Positions 1 to 6,924 of a stretch of DNA of 13,700 nt are shown here, in pieces (position 1 is the stretch's first letter; every line of letters starts with the position of its first letter). This DNA is from JAAZNV01 sp049297375 (lineage in GTDB: Bacteria > Patescibacteriota > WWE3 > UBA101185 > UBA10185). A model generated the notes under the pieces. It was given only the letters and a program-made list of their open reading frames with translations, searched no databases and had not been told where the DNA came from. Made by a program: the position numbers and the translations under genes. Location: NCBI GenBank assembly GCA_049297375.1, contig JBAQUF010000066.1, positions 1-13,700 of the forward strand, given 5' to 3'.

Positions 1-370
1 TTTTAGAAGGGTCTCTAATGTATTCAGAACTTAGAAGATTTTCTAAGTTATCAAAATCCTCCGTACATACTTGCATGGCAACCTCATGACATAATTTTTT
101 GAAATCATCCGTCTTTGCTACAAAATCTGTTTCGCATGAAATCAAAACCATACTCCCAACCTTTCCTCCATTGTGAATATAGGAATACACAAGCCCATCA
201 TTTGCTGTTCTATCAGCTTTTTTCGCAGCTTTAGAAGCTGCTTTTTTCATCAAAGATTCTTTAGCTTTTTCGTAATCTTCCCCTGCTTCTTCAAGAGCAC
301 TTTTAATTTCAAGAACTCCAGCTCCTGTTTCTTCTCTTAACTTTTTAATCTTTTCTGCATCAATTGCCAT
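1..370 (-). CDS. tsf: Elongation factor Ts, N-terminal part (runs off the window edge)
   Basis: EF-Ts is the guanine-nucleotide exchange factor that recycles EF-Tu-GDP in the cytoplasm. I translated this stretch by hand: it starts MAIDAEKIKKLREETGAG, the N-terminal UBA-like helix with the family LREETGAG signature, and carries ETDFVAK at about residues 81-87, the EF-Tu-contacting motif. About 123 codons are visible and the frame is still open at base 1, so the C-terminal part lies outside the window. The start ATG (370-368) lies 48 bases after the rpsB stop. AAAGGA sits about 10 bases before it, a weakly placed SD. The rpsB-tsf order is the classical bacterial operon, so co-transcription is expected. 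Identification is firm; full length is unknown. Confidence 0.95.
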   Translation of the reverse strand, partial: MAIDAEKIKKLREETGAGVLEIKSALEEAGEDYEKAKESLMKKAASKAAKKADRTANDGLVYSYIHNGGKVGSMVLISCETDFVAKTDDFKKLCHEVAMQVCTEDFDNLENLLSSEYIRDPSK

Positions 371-418
371 ATATTAGTATCCTTTTAAATTAAACTTTCT
401 AAATATTAGACTAGCAAA

Positions 419-1360
419 TTATTTCTTTGAAGTCTTCTTTGCTTTTGTATTCTTAATTTCTTCCTTGGATTTTTCTTCTTTAACATCCTCTATTGGAGCA
501 ACTTCTTTTGTTATCTTTTCTTGTTCTTCTTTTACTACCTCTTCAACGAGTTTTTCCTCAACTGCTATTGCTTCTTCTGGTTTGACTTCCATTTTAACTT
601 CAAGTTCCTTTTCTTTTTCTTTTCTCAACTCTTCTTCTTTTTCTTCTTTTTCTTTCTTCGTTTTACCCCATTCTTTGTATCCTTCTTCTACTGCACTAGC
701 TATAGCTTTTACTATTAAGGCCACTGATTTTATAGCATCATCGTTAGCTGGAATTGGATAATCTACATCTGTAGGATCTGCATTGGTATCAACAACTCCA
801 ACAACAGAAACTTTTGCTCTTCTTGCTTCTCTTACTGCAGTTCTTTCTCTTTTTGGATCAACTACAAACAGCACCTCAGGACTTCTTTTTAAACTCACTA
901 TTCCACCATAAGCTATTTGAAGTTTTTCTATATCCCTATCTATCATTAATCTTTCTCTTTTTGTGTATATCTCAAATTTTCCTTCTTCTCTTCCTTTTAT
1001 TAGATCAAGAAGCTTGTCTAAGTTCTTTTTAATAGTTTCAAAGTTAGTAATAGTACCTCCCACCCATCTTTCATTTACGTACACTGCTCCACATCTTTTA
1101 GCTTCAAGTTCCATTACATCTTTTGATTGTCTTTTTGTACCTACAAATACAATTGATTTACCAATAGATGCTTGTTCATATAAAAAATCACAAGCCTTTT
1201 CAAGCATGGATTCTGTCTTTTCTAAGTCTATAATATGAACATTTTTGGATACAGTATAAATATACTTCTCCATCTTTGGATTCCATCTTCTTGCTTGGTG
1301 ACCAAAGTGAACTCCAGCATCAAGCATTTCTTGTATTTTTGGTAGTTTATATTTTGCCAT
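419..1360 (-). CDS. rpsB: 30S ribosomal protein S2 (uS2) with a long charged C-terminal tail
   Basis: uS2 is a small-subunit protein that assembles late and helps anchor S1 where S1 exists. The family core is clear: MLDAGVHFGHQ near residue 12, RRWNPKM at 24-30, FVGTKRQ at 72-78, RWVGGTITNF at 98-107, VVDPKRE at 166-172 and DTNADP at 191-196. The core ends near residue 231. Residues 232-313 are an extra tail made almost only of Lys, Glu and Val/Ala/Ile, probably an extended or coiled-coil helix; typical S2 is about 240 residues. There is no good SD: the bases before the ATG are an A-rich run. A -10-like TATACT lies 33 bases upstream (1394-1399). Another (1499-1504) would give a leader carrying the hairpin at 1455-1485. 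tsf follows. Confidence 0.97.
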   Translation of the reverse strand: MAKYKLPKIQEMLDAGVHFGHQARRWNPKMEKYIYTVSKNVHIIDLEKTESMLEKACDFLYEQASIGKSIVFVGTKRQSKDVMELEAKRCGAVYVNERWVGGTITNFETIKKNLDKLLDLIKGREEGKFEIYTKRERLMIDRDIEKLQIAYGGIVSLKRSPEVLFVVDPKRERTAVREARRAKVSVVGVVDTNADPTDVDYPIPANDDAIKSVALIVKAIASAVEEGYKEWGKTKKEKEEKEEELRKEKEKELEVKMEVKPEEAIAVEEKLVEEVVKEEQEKITKEVAPIEDVKEEKSKEEIKNTKAKKTSKK

Positions 1361-1454
1361 TTATTTTTTTCTTTTTGAGGGGATAAACGAAAGAGTATAA
1401 GATCAATCGATTTTCCCTCTTTTAGTTTTGAAATTTATATTTACTAATTTCTCA

Positions 1455-1485
1455 CCTGAGCCCATTTCCGGGAGAGAGTTTCAGG
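1455..1485 (-). promoter_or_regulatory. Bulged hairpin upstream of rpsB (candidate leader element)
   Basis: CCTGA (1455-1459) pairs with TCAGG (1481-1485), and inside it CCC (1461-1463) pairs with GGG (1470-1472), leaving a strongly asymmetric internal loop (1 versus 8 bases). It sits 95-125 bases upstream of the rpsB start on the same strand, just below a TATGAT -10-like box (minus strand, 1499-1504) that has no good -35. A leader element bound by S2 or another regulator is conceivable. This is inference only, and a transcript starting from the nearer TATACT (1394-1399) would not contain it. Confidence 0.3.
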
Positions 1486-1547
1486 ACACAAGTAACTTAT
1501 CATATCAATTTATATTTAGCAATAATTTTCATTTTAACCCTATAGAC

Positions 1548-1576
1548 TTGACAACCTATAATAATTATGATAAATT
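1548..1576 (+). promoter_or_regulatory. Sigma70-type promoter for the candidate RNA at 1582-1794
   Basis: A perfect TTGACA (1548-1553) is followed by a 17-base spacer and TAAATT (1571-1576). This predicts a start near 1582-1584, immediately before the first stem of the candidate RNA. An alternative -10, TATAAT at 1557-1562, has only a poor -35 and would start the RNA about 14 bases earlier. No plus-strand gene lies downstream before 4842. Confidence 0.6.
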
Positions 1577-1581
1577 AGGTT

Positions 1582-1794
1582 TATCTTCAGAAAGAAGGTG
1601 ACCACAAAAATTTTAGGTCGCTGGAAAATAATTTCCAGGTCACAGGGTTATTTACCCAAATACGTGACAAACCTTAATCTGAAAGCAAATATTTCGGGTA
1701 CTTAGGGAAAGGTTTATTGAGATAGCAATTATTATCAAGTTTTATCTAATTTATAGCTAATCTCAACTGCCCTCTTTAAGTACCCGTTTTTTTA
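1582..1794 (+). ncRNA. Candidate structured non-coding RNA, about 210 nt, class unrecognised
   Basis: This fills the gap between tdk and rpsB, on the strand opposite both, and has no usable reading frame. Stems visible by eye: TTCAGA 1586-1591 with TCTGAA 1678-1683 closing a 5' domain; CTGGAAA 1621-1627 with TTTCCAG 1632-1638 (ATAA loop); GTCAC 1639-1643 pairing either with GTGAC 1598-1602 or with GTGAC 1664-1668; GGGT 1645-1648 with ACCC 1654-1657. The 3' domain is a tall hairpin: ten pairs, 1695-1704 with 1777-1786; GGG 1705-1707 with CCC 1770-1772; and nine pairs, 1718-1726 with 1756-1765, with one bulged A. AAACCTT 1669-1675 could also pair with AAGGTTT 1709-1715, a pseudoknot linking the two domains. 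Seven T's (1787-1793) follow the hairpin, so the domain doubles as an intrinsic terminator. I do not recognise RNase P RNA, tmRNA or SRP RNA signatures in it; a 6S-like role is not excluded. Confidence 0.55.
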
Positions 1795-1804
1795 TTCTTT
1801 ACAC

Positions 1805-1845
1805 TAAAAAACAAAAAAGCTGCTAATTTTAAGTTAACAGCTTTT
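1805..1845 (-). terminator. Intrinsic terminator of tdk
   Basis: Read on the minus strand, AAAAGCTG pairs with CAGCTTTT (arms 1838-1845 and 1815-1822), extended by TTAA/TTA pairs, and is followed by a T-rich run. It lies 28 bases after the tdk stop and faces the terminator of the plus-strand candidate RNA tail to tail. Confidence 0.75.
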
Positions 1846-1872
1846 GAGTACAACTCTTCTTCCATTAATTTA

Positions 1873-2445
1873 TTAATTTTTTGGAACCTCGTGGTGTAAT
1901 CTGCAACGTGCCTCATACGACTCTTCCGCCCCAATAACTACAAGTGGATCGTTGTACTTAGCTGGTTTCCCATTAACCAAACGCTGAGTCCTTGTAGCAG
2001 GTCCACTACACACCGTACATATTGCTTCTAGTGTAGTAACACTATCTGCTCTAGCCATAAGAAGTGGCATAAATCCAAATGGTTCTCCTCTAAAGTTTAG
2101 GTTGAGACCATTGATAATTACTCTCTTTCTCATTTGAGAAATCTTCTCAACCACATCAACGATATACTTATCAAAAAACTGTGCTTCATCAATACCAACA
2201 TAGGTGGTTTCACCTAGTATGAAGCGCAAAATATCCTTAGATTGTTTTACAGATATGGCTTCAAACTTCATTCCCGAGTGTGAATAAATTTCATTAGCAC
2301 CAACTCTTGTGTCAATAGAAGGTTTAAATACCTGCACAACTCCTTTTGCGATCACTACCCTTTTAAGTCTTCTAATGGTTTCTTCTGTCTTGCCACAAAA
2401 CATACAACCACAAATAACCTCAACCCGTCCATCTTTGAATTGCAT
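1873..2445 (-). CDS. tdk: Thymidine kinase, type II (zinc-binding family)
   Basis: It phosphorylates thymidine to dTMP with ATP, a nucleoside salvage step in the cytoplasm. The 190 residues match the family length. The P-loop is at residues 13-20 (G-C-M-F-C-G-K-T), the Walker B and catalytic-Glu motif DEAQFF at 86-91, the lasso region around residue 140, CTVC at 143-146 and C181/H184 as the likely second half of the zinc site. The P-loop is unusual: the common form is GPMFSGKT, and here Pro and Ser are both Cys. The start is fixed by an SD, AAGGAGAG, about 7 bases before the ATG. A weak promoter, TTGTGA-17-TAAATA, may lie upstream. The gene is visibly richer in GC than topA or rpsB (about 45% in a sampled 60-base row) and has its own terminator, so it looks like a self-contained unit, possibly acquired. 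Confidence 0.93.
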   Translation of the reverse strand: MQFKDGRVEVICGCMFCGKTEETIRRLKRVVIAKGVVQVFKPSIDTRVGANEIYSHSGMKFEAISVKQSKDILRFILGETTYVGIDEAQFFDKYIVDVVEKISQMRKRVIINGLNLNFRGEPFGFMPLLMARADSVTTLEAICTVCSGPATRTQRLVNGKPAKYNDPLVVIGAEESYEARCRLHHEVPKN

Positions 2446-2567
2446 AGTTCTTCTCTCCTTTTTATTATTTTATTTAAAATCAACGGAATAATATCACAAA
2501 ATATAAAAGGATTAACATACAGAAAACCAGAATAATAATTCAATTAAAAGTGAGTAAATTAGATAAA

Positions 2568-4718
2568 TTAGAAAAGAGAAGTAACAGATTCTCTCTTCTT
2601 TTCCTTTTTAGCTAAGGGGCTTTTCCAGCTGCTGTAATCACAATCAGGGTACCTACTGCAACCATAAAACTTCCTTCTTTTTGCTTTCTTAACAACAACA
2701 TCCCCTTCCCCACATTTTGGACACTTGACCCCAATCCTATCCATAAAATTTTGTGTTGTTTTACACTTTGGATAATTACTGCATGCTAAGAATTTTCCAA
2801 ATCTTCCTTGCTTTAATTTAAGAATCCCATCTTCACAATTTGGACATTTCCCATACTCTTGTTGTTCTTCTTCCCCATTTTCTCCAACTAATGGTTTTGC
2901 ATATTTGCATTCTGGGTATCCGGAACAGCTTAAAAACTTTCCATACTTTCCGAGTTTAAATACAAGAACCTTTCCACATTCAGGACACATCTCCTCACTG
3001 TCTCCAAGATTAGTAACATCTCTCTTACTTAAACTTTTATCTTTTTCAGCTAGTATTTTTTCAAAGGGTTCATAAAAATCCTTAATCATAGGAACCCATT
3101 TTTTCTTTCCTTGTGCAATTTCATCAAAACCTTCTTCCATTTCTGCAGTAAATCCATAATCAACAATGTTAGGAAAATGCTCTACCAAAAGGTCAATTAC
3201 TACGTAAGCAACATCTTTAGGAATAAAAGCTCTCCCATCTTTTTCAATATAACCTCTTGACTGAATAGTTGTAATTGTTGGAGCATAGGTGGAAGGTCTT
3301 CCAACACCTATTTCTTCCATCTTTTTAATTAATGTTGCATCTGTATATCTTCCTGGAGGTTGTGTAAAATGCTGTTCTGATGTTAATCCTTTTAGTTTCA
3401 ACTTGTCATTTACTGACAAAATAGGAAGGACTATCTGTTCTTCATCTTCATTTCCATTTGATGTTATTCCTAAAAACTTTCCAATTGCAAACCAACCATC
3501 AAACTTTACATAAGATCCAACTACTTTAAAAACATATTTTTTATCTGAATCAATCTTAATAGTTGTCAAGTCATAAACAGCAGAGGTCATTTGACACTCA
3601 AGAGATCTTTTCCAAATTATTGAGTAAACTTTTAGCTCATCTGCTTTTAGCTTCTTGCCACTTTTCCCCGGTATTAAAAGAACATTGGTAGGTCTTATCG
3701 CTTCATGTGCTTCTTGTGCATTCTTTGATTTTGTTTTATAAAACACACCCTTTTCTGGTAAATAATCTTTTCCAAACTGAGATCCAATAAAATCTCTAGC
3801 ACTATTTACAAAAGCTGGAGATAAATTTAGGGAGTCTGTTCTATGGTAAGTAATTATTCCTTGCTCAAATAAACTTTGAGCTGACATCATTGTCCTTTTG
3901 GCAGTAAATCCAAAAACATTTGACATTGTTTGTTGAAGGGTGGACGTGCTAAGTGGAGCGTAAGGTTTGCTTTCTCTTTTGGATTTATCAACCGATGCAA
4001 CTTTGAATGAATCTTCTTTTAGCTCATCTTCAATCTTCTTGGCTTCTTCTTTATTTTTAATCTCTATCTTCTTTCCACCTTTTTCAAAAAGGGATGCCTC
4101 AAAGCTTTCTTTTCCTTCTATCTTCTCAAATAGCCCTCTCATAGACCAGTATTCTTCTGGTTTAAAGGCTTGCCTCTCTCTTTCTCTCTCAACAATTAGT
4201 CTTACTGCAACACTTTGCACTCTTCCTGCAGACAATCCATACATCACCTTTTTCCACAGCAACGGAGATAGTTTATAACCAACAAGCCTATCTAGTACTC
4301 TTCTTGCTTGCTGAGCGTCTACTAAATCCATATCTATACCCCCAACTTTCTCAAATGCTTTTTTTATTGCTGGTTCTGTTAGTTCATGAAAGACAACTCT
4401 TCCAAACTTCACATTTCCTTTCTTTGGAGTTAAGAGATATTCTAAATGCCAAGCAATAGCTTCCCCTTCTCTATCTGGGTCTGTTGCTAGGATTATTTCT
4501 TCTGCATCTTTGGATTTTTTCTTAAGAAGAGTTAGTGTTTTTTTAGCCTTAGGAGGAACTACATATTCAATCTCAAAATTCTTTTCAATATCAACCCCCA
4601 AGCCACTTTTAGGTAAGTCCCTTATATGACCCATTGATGCTTCTATTGTGTAATCCTTTGGCAGGATTGATGAAAGAGTCTTAGCCTTTGTAGGTGACTC
4701 CACAATTACCAATTTCAT
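2568..4718 (-). CDS. topA: DNA topoisomerase I (type IA) with three C-terminal zinc ribbons
   Basis: It relaxes negative supercoils through a single-strand break and a 5'-phosphotyrosine link. The TOPRIM domain opens the protein (VIVESPTKAK, catalytic Glu7; DPDREGEAIAWHL with Asp80, Asp82 and Glu84 as the metal-binding acidic set). QQARRVLDRLVGYKLSP is at about 136-152 and SAGRVQSVAVRLI at about 163-175. The active-site Tyr is Y291 in GIITYHRTDS. The C-terminus has three four-Cys ribbons (CPECG...CSGYPEC, CPNCE...CSNYPKC, CPKCG...CSRYPDC), each ending in the family's C-x3-YP-x-C pattern. At 716 residues it is typical for a compact bacterial TopA. There is no SD before the ATG. TTGACT (4756-4761) and TATACT (4735-4740) on the minus strand, with a short 15-base spacer, may be its promoter, back to back with that of the gene at 4842. 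Confidence 0.98.
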   Translation of the reverse strand: MKLVIVESPTKAKTLSSILPKDYTIEASMGHIRDLPKSGLGVDIEKNFEIEYVVPPKAKKTLTLLKKKSKDAEEIILATDPDREGEAIAWHLEYLLTPKKGNVKFGRVVFHELTEPAIKKAFEKVGGIDMDLVDAQQARRVLDRLVGYKLSPLLWKKVMYGLSAGRVQSVAVRLIVERERERQAFKPEEYWSMRGLFEKIEGKESFEASLFEKGGKKIEIKNKEEAKKIEDELKEDSFKVASVDKSKRESKPYAPLSTSTLQQTMSNVFGFTAKRTMMSAQSLFEQGIITYHRTDSLNLSPAFVNSARDFIGSQFGKDYLPEKGVFYKTKSKNAQEAHEAIRPTNVLLIPGKSGKKLKADELKVYSIIWKRSLECQMTSAVYDLTTIKIDSDKKYVFKVVGSYVKFDGWFAIGKFLGITSNGNEDEEQIVLPILSVNDKLKLKGLTSEQHFTQPPGRYTDATLIKKMEEIGVGRPSTYAPTITTIQSRGYIEKDGRAFIPKDVAYVVIDLLVEHFPNIVDYGFTAEMEEGFDEIAQGKKKWVPMIKDFYEPFEKILAEKDKSLSKRDVTNLGDSEEMCPECGKVLVFKLGKYGKFLSCSGYPECKYAKPLVGENGEEEQQEYGKCPNCEDGILKLKQGRFGKFLACSNYPKCKTTQNFMDRIGVKCPKCGEGDVVVKKAKRRKFYGCSRYPDCDYSSWKSPLAKKEKKRESVTSLF

Positions 4719-4780
4719 ATGTTATTCAGAGTTGAGTATATCATAGGGAACTTTCAGTCAAGGACTTTTTAATTCTCAAT

Positions 4781-4809
4781 TTGATTTCAGACATAATTTG
4801 TCATATAAT
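4781..4809 (+). promoter_or_regulatory. Promoter of the 71-residue membrane protein gene
   Basis: TTGATT (4781-4786), a 17-base spacer and a perfect TATAAT (4804-4809) predict a start near 4816, giving a leader of about 26 bases. The leader carries the SD TAGGAG just before the ATG at 4842. It lies in the divergent interval shared with topA. Confidence 0.75.
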
Positions 4810-4841
4810 TGGGGAAAGATCAATTGAAAATAGGAGAGAAA

Positions 4842-5057
4842 ATGCTTAAGGATCTAGTGGGTAAACCTGAATTCTTGGTAGTAGCTTCACTGGTATTTGT
4901 TTTAGTTTTCTTTTCTTTAACTGCAAAAACTACACCAATGAACAACGAAACTTCTTCATATAAAGGGAAGGTAAAAACGCGTAATACCATTTATTCCATT
5001 TTGTGGGTGTTAGCATGCTTGGCATTTATTTTTTCCCTAGCGGTGTGGGCATTATAG
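4842..5057 (+). CDS. Small two-helix membrane protein, function unknown
   Basis: I do not recognise this 71-residue protein. Reading from ATG 4842, it has two hydrophobic segments: about residues 10-28 (FLVVASLVFVLVFFSLTA) and about 49-71 (SILWVLACLAFIFSLAVWAL region). They are joined by a polar, partly basic loop (TTPMNNETSSYKGKVKTRN). The frame could extend upstream to a TTG at 4809, but that lies inside the -10 box, while ATG 4842 has an SD (AGGAGA) five bases away, so the shorter form is preferred. It is a stand-alone transcription unit with a strong promoter and a near-perfect terminator at 5070-5101. Small double-pass proteins of this kind can be subunits of membrane complexes or stress proteins; nothing here decides that. 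Confidence 0.75.
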   Translation: MLKDLVGKPEFLVVASLVFVLVFFSLTAKTTPMNNETSSYKGKVKTRNTIYSILWVLACLAFIFSLAVWAL

Positions 5058-5069
5058 TTATAGTTTATA

Positions 5070-5101
5070 GGGCCTTAATTTAACTTTAAGGCCCATTTTT
5101 T
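5070..5101 (+). terminator. Intrinsic terminator after the 71-residue membrane protein
   Basis: GGGCCTTAA (5070-5078) pairs perfectly with TTAAGGCCC (5086-5094) around a 7-base loop, followed by A and six T's (5096-5101). It separates the small gene from def, whose start codon is only 17 bases further on. Confidence 0.92.
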
Positions 5102-5105
5102 ATGT

Positions 5106-5111
5106 TAAAAT
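5106..5111 (+). promoter_or_regulatory. Possible -10 box for leaderless def-fmt transcription
   Basis: TAAAAT ends six bases before the def ATG, the spacing expected if transcription starts at or next to the A of ATG. No SD precedes the ATG and no convincing -35 is present. The preceding terminator hairpin occupies that place. Confidence 0.4.
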
Positions 5112-5117
5112 ATCGCC

Positions 5118-5657
5118 ATGGCAGTTAGAACTGTAATTACTACTCCCAATCCAATATTAAATAAAAAAGCCCAGAAGGTGGGTGAAATCACTGACGATAT
5201 AAAAAGCGTAGCTAAAGACCTTTTAGACACTGTAAAGGTGGCAAAAGATCCAGAAGGAGCAGGTCTTGCAGCTCCTCAAATCGGAGTATCAAAAAGAATA
5301 GCAGTTGTTAGAAACTTCTTTGAAGATCCTCTTCATCCAGAAGAAATACACTCTGATGATATAGTCTTAATAAACCCTAAAATCATGTCGTATTCTCCTG
5401 AAACTGAACTTGATTGGGAAGGATGCTTAAGCGTTCCAGATAAATATGGATTAGTGGAAAGATTCAAAAAGATAAAAATTACAGCTAAAGATATTGGTGG
5501 AAACAACCTAAAAATAAAAGCAGAAGGATTCTTTGCAAGAACAATACAGCACGAGGTAGATCATTTAAATGGAATATTATTTACTTCAAAGGTACAAGGA
5601 GAAACTATATCTCAAAAAGAATTTGATGAAATAATTGAAAAGGAAAATCTCATATGA
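5118..5657 (+). CDS. def: Peptide deformylase
   Basis: It removes the N-formyl group from nascent proteins using a bound metal ion. All three family motifs are present: GAGLAAPQIG (residues 47-56), EGCLSVP (101-107, metal ligand Cys103) and QHEVDHLNG (144-152, ligands His145 and His149, catalytic Glu146). At 179 residues it has normal length. It starts at ATG 5118 with no SD, but with a -10-like box ending six bases upstream, so it may be leaderless. It overlaps fmt by four bases (ATGA), which implies translational coupling of the enzyme that adds the formyl group (Fmt) and the one that removes it (Def), a very common bacterial pair. Confidence 0.97.
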   Translation: MAVRTVITTPNPILNKKAQKVGEITDDIKSVAKDLLDTVKVAKDPEGAGLAAPQIGVSKRIAVVRNFFEDPLHPEEIHSDDIVLINPKIMSYSPETELDWEGCLSVPDKYGLVERFKKIKITAKDIGGNNLKIKAEGFFARTIQHEVDHLNGILFTSKVQGETISQKEFDEIIEKENLI

Positions 5658-6589
5658 AAATTGTTTTCTTCGGAACATCGGATAGGTCAATTCCAATACT
5701 AGAATCTCTTAAGTCACACTTTGACATAGTATTATGTATAACTAAAAAAGATGTTGTCGTGGGAAGAAAACAAGTTAAAAAGGAAACTGGAGTAAAGAAA
5801 TGGGCAAAAGAGAATAATATTAACTTCTTAGAGATAAGTTCCCTAAAGAATAGAGACTTAGAAAGTGTAGTTTATGAAATAAAAAGAGTTAATCCTGACT
5901 ATGGAGTTGTTGCAGATTTTAGTTTTATCATTCCAAAAGAAATAATTAATTTGTTTGATATTAGACTTATTAATATTCACTTCTCTCTTCTACCAAAGTA
6001 CAGAGGTTCTAGTCCTGTTCAATTTGCAATACTAAATGGAGATGAGACAACAGGAGTAACTTTTCACATGGTAGATGAAAAAATGGATAATGGACCAATT
6101 CTTTTCCAAAGTGGTTATAAAACAAATGGGACAGAGACTTCTGGAGATCTTTATGACATATTGTTTAAAGTTGCTTCAGATAAACTTCCAGAAGTACTAG
6201 AAAAGTACTCAAGTGGACAAATAAAACCTATTCCTCAAGATAAAGAGCTAGCAACATTTACTTACTCAAAAACTTATCCTAAAAGTACATTTATATTTAA
6301 AGAAGACACACTAATAAACTGGAATAGCAAACCAGAAGGAATAGATAGAATGATAAGGGCTTTTAATCCATGGCCTGTTGCATGGTCATATTTAAAAGAC
6401 TTAGAAAAGAGTAAGAATTTAACAAAAAGGATAAAACTCAAAAACAATGTTAACAAAAAGCTTAAGATAAAAATATATAAAGCATTAATTAAGGAAGGAA
6501 AATTGCTAATAGAACAAGTTCAAGTTGAAGGTAAAAATAAAATGTCTTGGAAAGATTTTGAGAATGGCTACTTAGATTCTACCAATTGA
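5654..6589 (+). CDS. fmt: Methionyl-tRNA formyltransferase
   Basis: It transfers a formyl group from 10-formyltetrahydrofolate to Met-tRNAi. The N-terminal formyltransferase fold starts MKIVFFGTSD. The catalytic trio is at the same numbers as in the E. coli enzyme to within one residue: Asn107, His109 (NIHFSLLPKYRGSSP) and Asp145 (DEKMDNGPI). The C-terminal tRNA-binding OB-like domain (about 205-311) includes the family-type RAFNPWP stretch near residue 236. At 311 residues it has normal length. It begins inside the def stop codon. The last 22 bases overlap the 3' end of rpmB on the opposite strand, so the two genes converge with no intergenic space and no terminator between them. FolD, which makes the formyl donor in the standard pathway, is encoded about 2 kb downstream but looks divergent. 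Confidence 0.96.
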   Translation: MKIVFFGTSDRSIPILESLKSHFDIVLCITKKDVVVGRKQVKKETGVKKWAKENNINFLEISSLKNRDLESVVYEIKRVNPDYGVVADFSFIIPKEIINLFDIRLINIHFSLLPKYRGSSPVQFAILNGDETTGVTFHMVDEKMDNGPILFQSGYKTNGTETSGDLYDILFKVASDKLPEVLEKYSSGQIKPIPQDKELATFTYSKTYPKSTFIFKEDTLINWNSKPEGIDRMIRAFNPWPVAWSYLKDLEKSKNLTKRIKLKNNVNKKLKIKIYKALIKEGKLLIEQVQVEGKNKMSWKDFENGYLDSTN

Positions 6590-6819
6590 GCTTTTGCTTC
6601 CATTTCTTTTTGTATGTCTTTATCTTCTTTTTTTATCCTCTTCAAGCAGGATGCACACAGTTTAAACTTTACTTTTACTCCATTTATTAAAAACCTCTTT
6701 ATTCTAAGATTAGCTTTATTGTGGGATTTAGTCCTTTTAGTAACACGATTACCAATACCTCTTGGTACCAAATTTGATTTTTGATAAGTTTTTCCGCAGA
6801 TTTCACATGCTCTTGACAT
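6568..6819 (-). CDS. rpmB: 50S ribosomal protein L28 (bL28), zinc-binding form
   Basis: bL28 is a small large-subunit protein. The N-terminal MSRACEICGK, the central RVTKRTKSHNKANLRIKR block and the second Cys pair (C55, C58 in LCASC) identify the four-Cys zinc-binding form; the first pair is C5 and C8. At 83 residues it is a little longer than usual because of an acidic and basic tail. There is no SD. TTGACT (6854-6859) and TTTAAT (6830-6835), spaced 18 on the minus strand, end ten bases before the ATG, so the transcript leader would be only about four bases. The last 22 bases overlap fmt head-on. Confidence 0.95.
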   Translation of the reverse strand: MSRACEICGKTYQKSNLVPRGIGNRVTKRTKSHNKANLRIKRFLINGVKVKFKLCASCLKRIKKEDKDIQKEMEAKAQLVESK

Positions 6820-6829
6820 AACATTGTGA

Positions 6830-6859
6830 ATTAAAGCACATTTGGTGTTTTAAAGTCAA
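6830..6859 (-). promoter_or_regulatory. Promoter of rpmB giving a nearly leaderless transcript
   Basis: On the minus strand, TTGACT (6859-6854), 18 bases, then TTTAAT (6835-6830). The box ends ten bases before the ATG at 6819. The -35 lies directly after the T-run of the upstream terminator (6863-6899). Confidence 0.5.
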
Positions 6860-6899
6860 CAAAAAGACCGGTGATATGTTTAACATAAATCCGGTCTTT
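6860..6899 (-). terminator. Intrinsic terminator of the Cys-rich small gene
   Basis: AAAGACCGG (6863-6871) pairs with CCGGTCTTT (6891-6899), nine perfect pairs, with a short ATGT/ACAT inner pairing. On the minus strand it is followed by a T-run (TTTTTGTT). It separates the Cys-rich gene from rpmB. Confidence 0.88.
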
Positions 6900-6924
6900 C
6901 GTTTTGAGAGACTTTATACTTTAT

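Noticed and set aside
465..1238. Plus-strand frames rich in Phe and Ser opposite rpsB.
   Set aside because: They are the antisense reading of the Lys/Glu-rich tail and core of S2, with no start signals of their own.
1582..1794. tmRNA, RNase P RNA or SRP RNA.
   Set aside because: No tRNA-like ends or tag frame, no conserved P4-type GAGGAAAGTC and ACAGAAA boxes, and no SRP GGAA/GCAGC tip; the size also disagrees with the first two.
3289..4278. Plus-strand open frames opposite topA.
   Set aside because: Shadows of a long, well-identified gene; no SD and no family resemblance.
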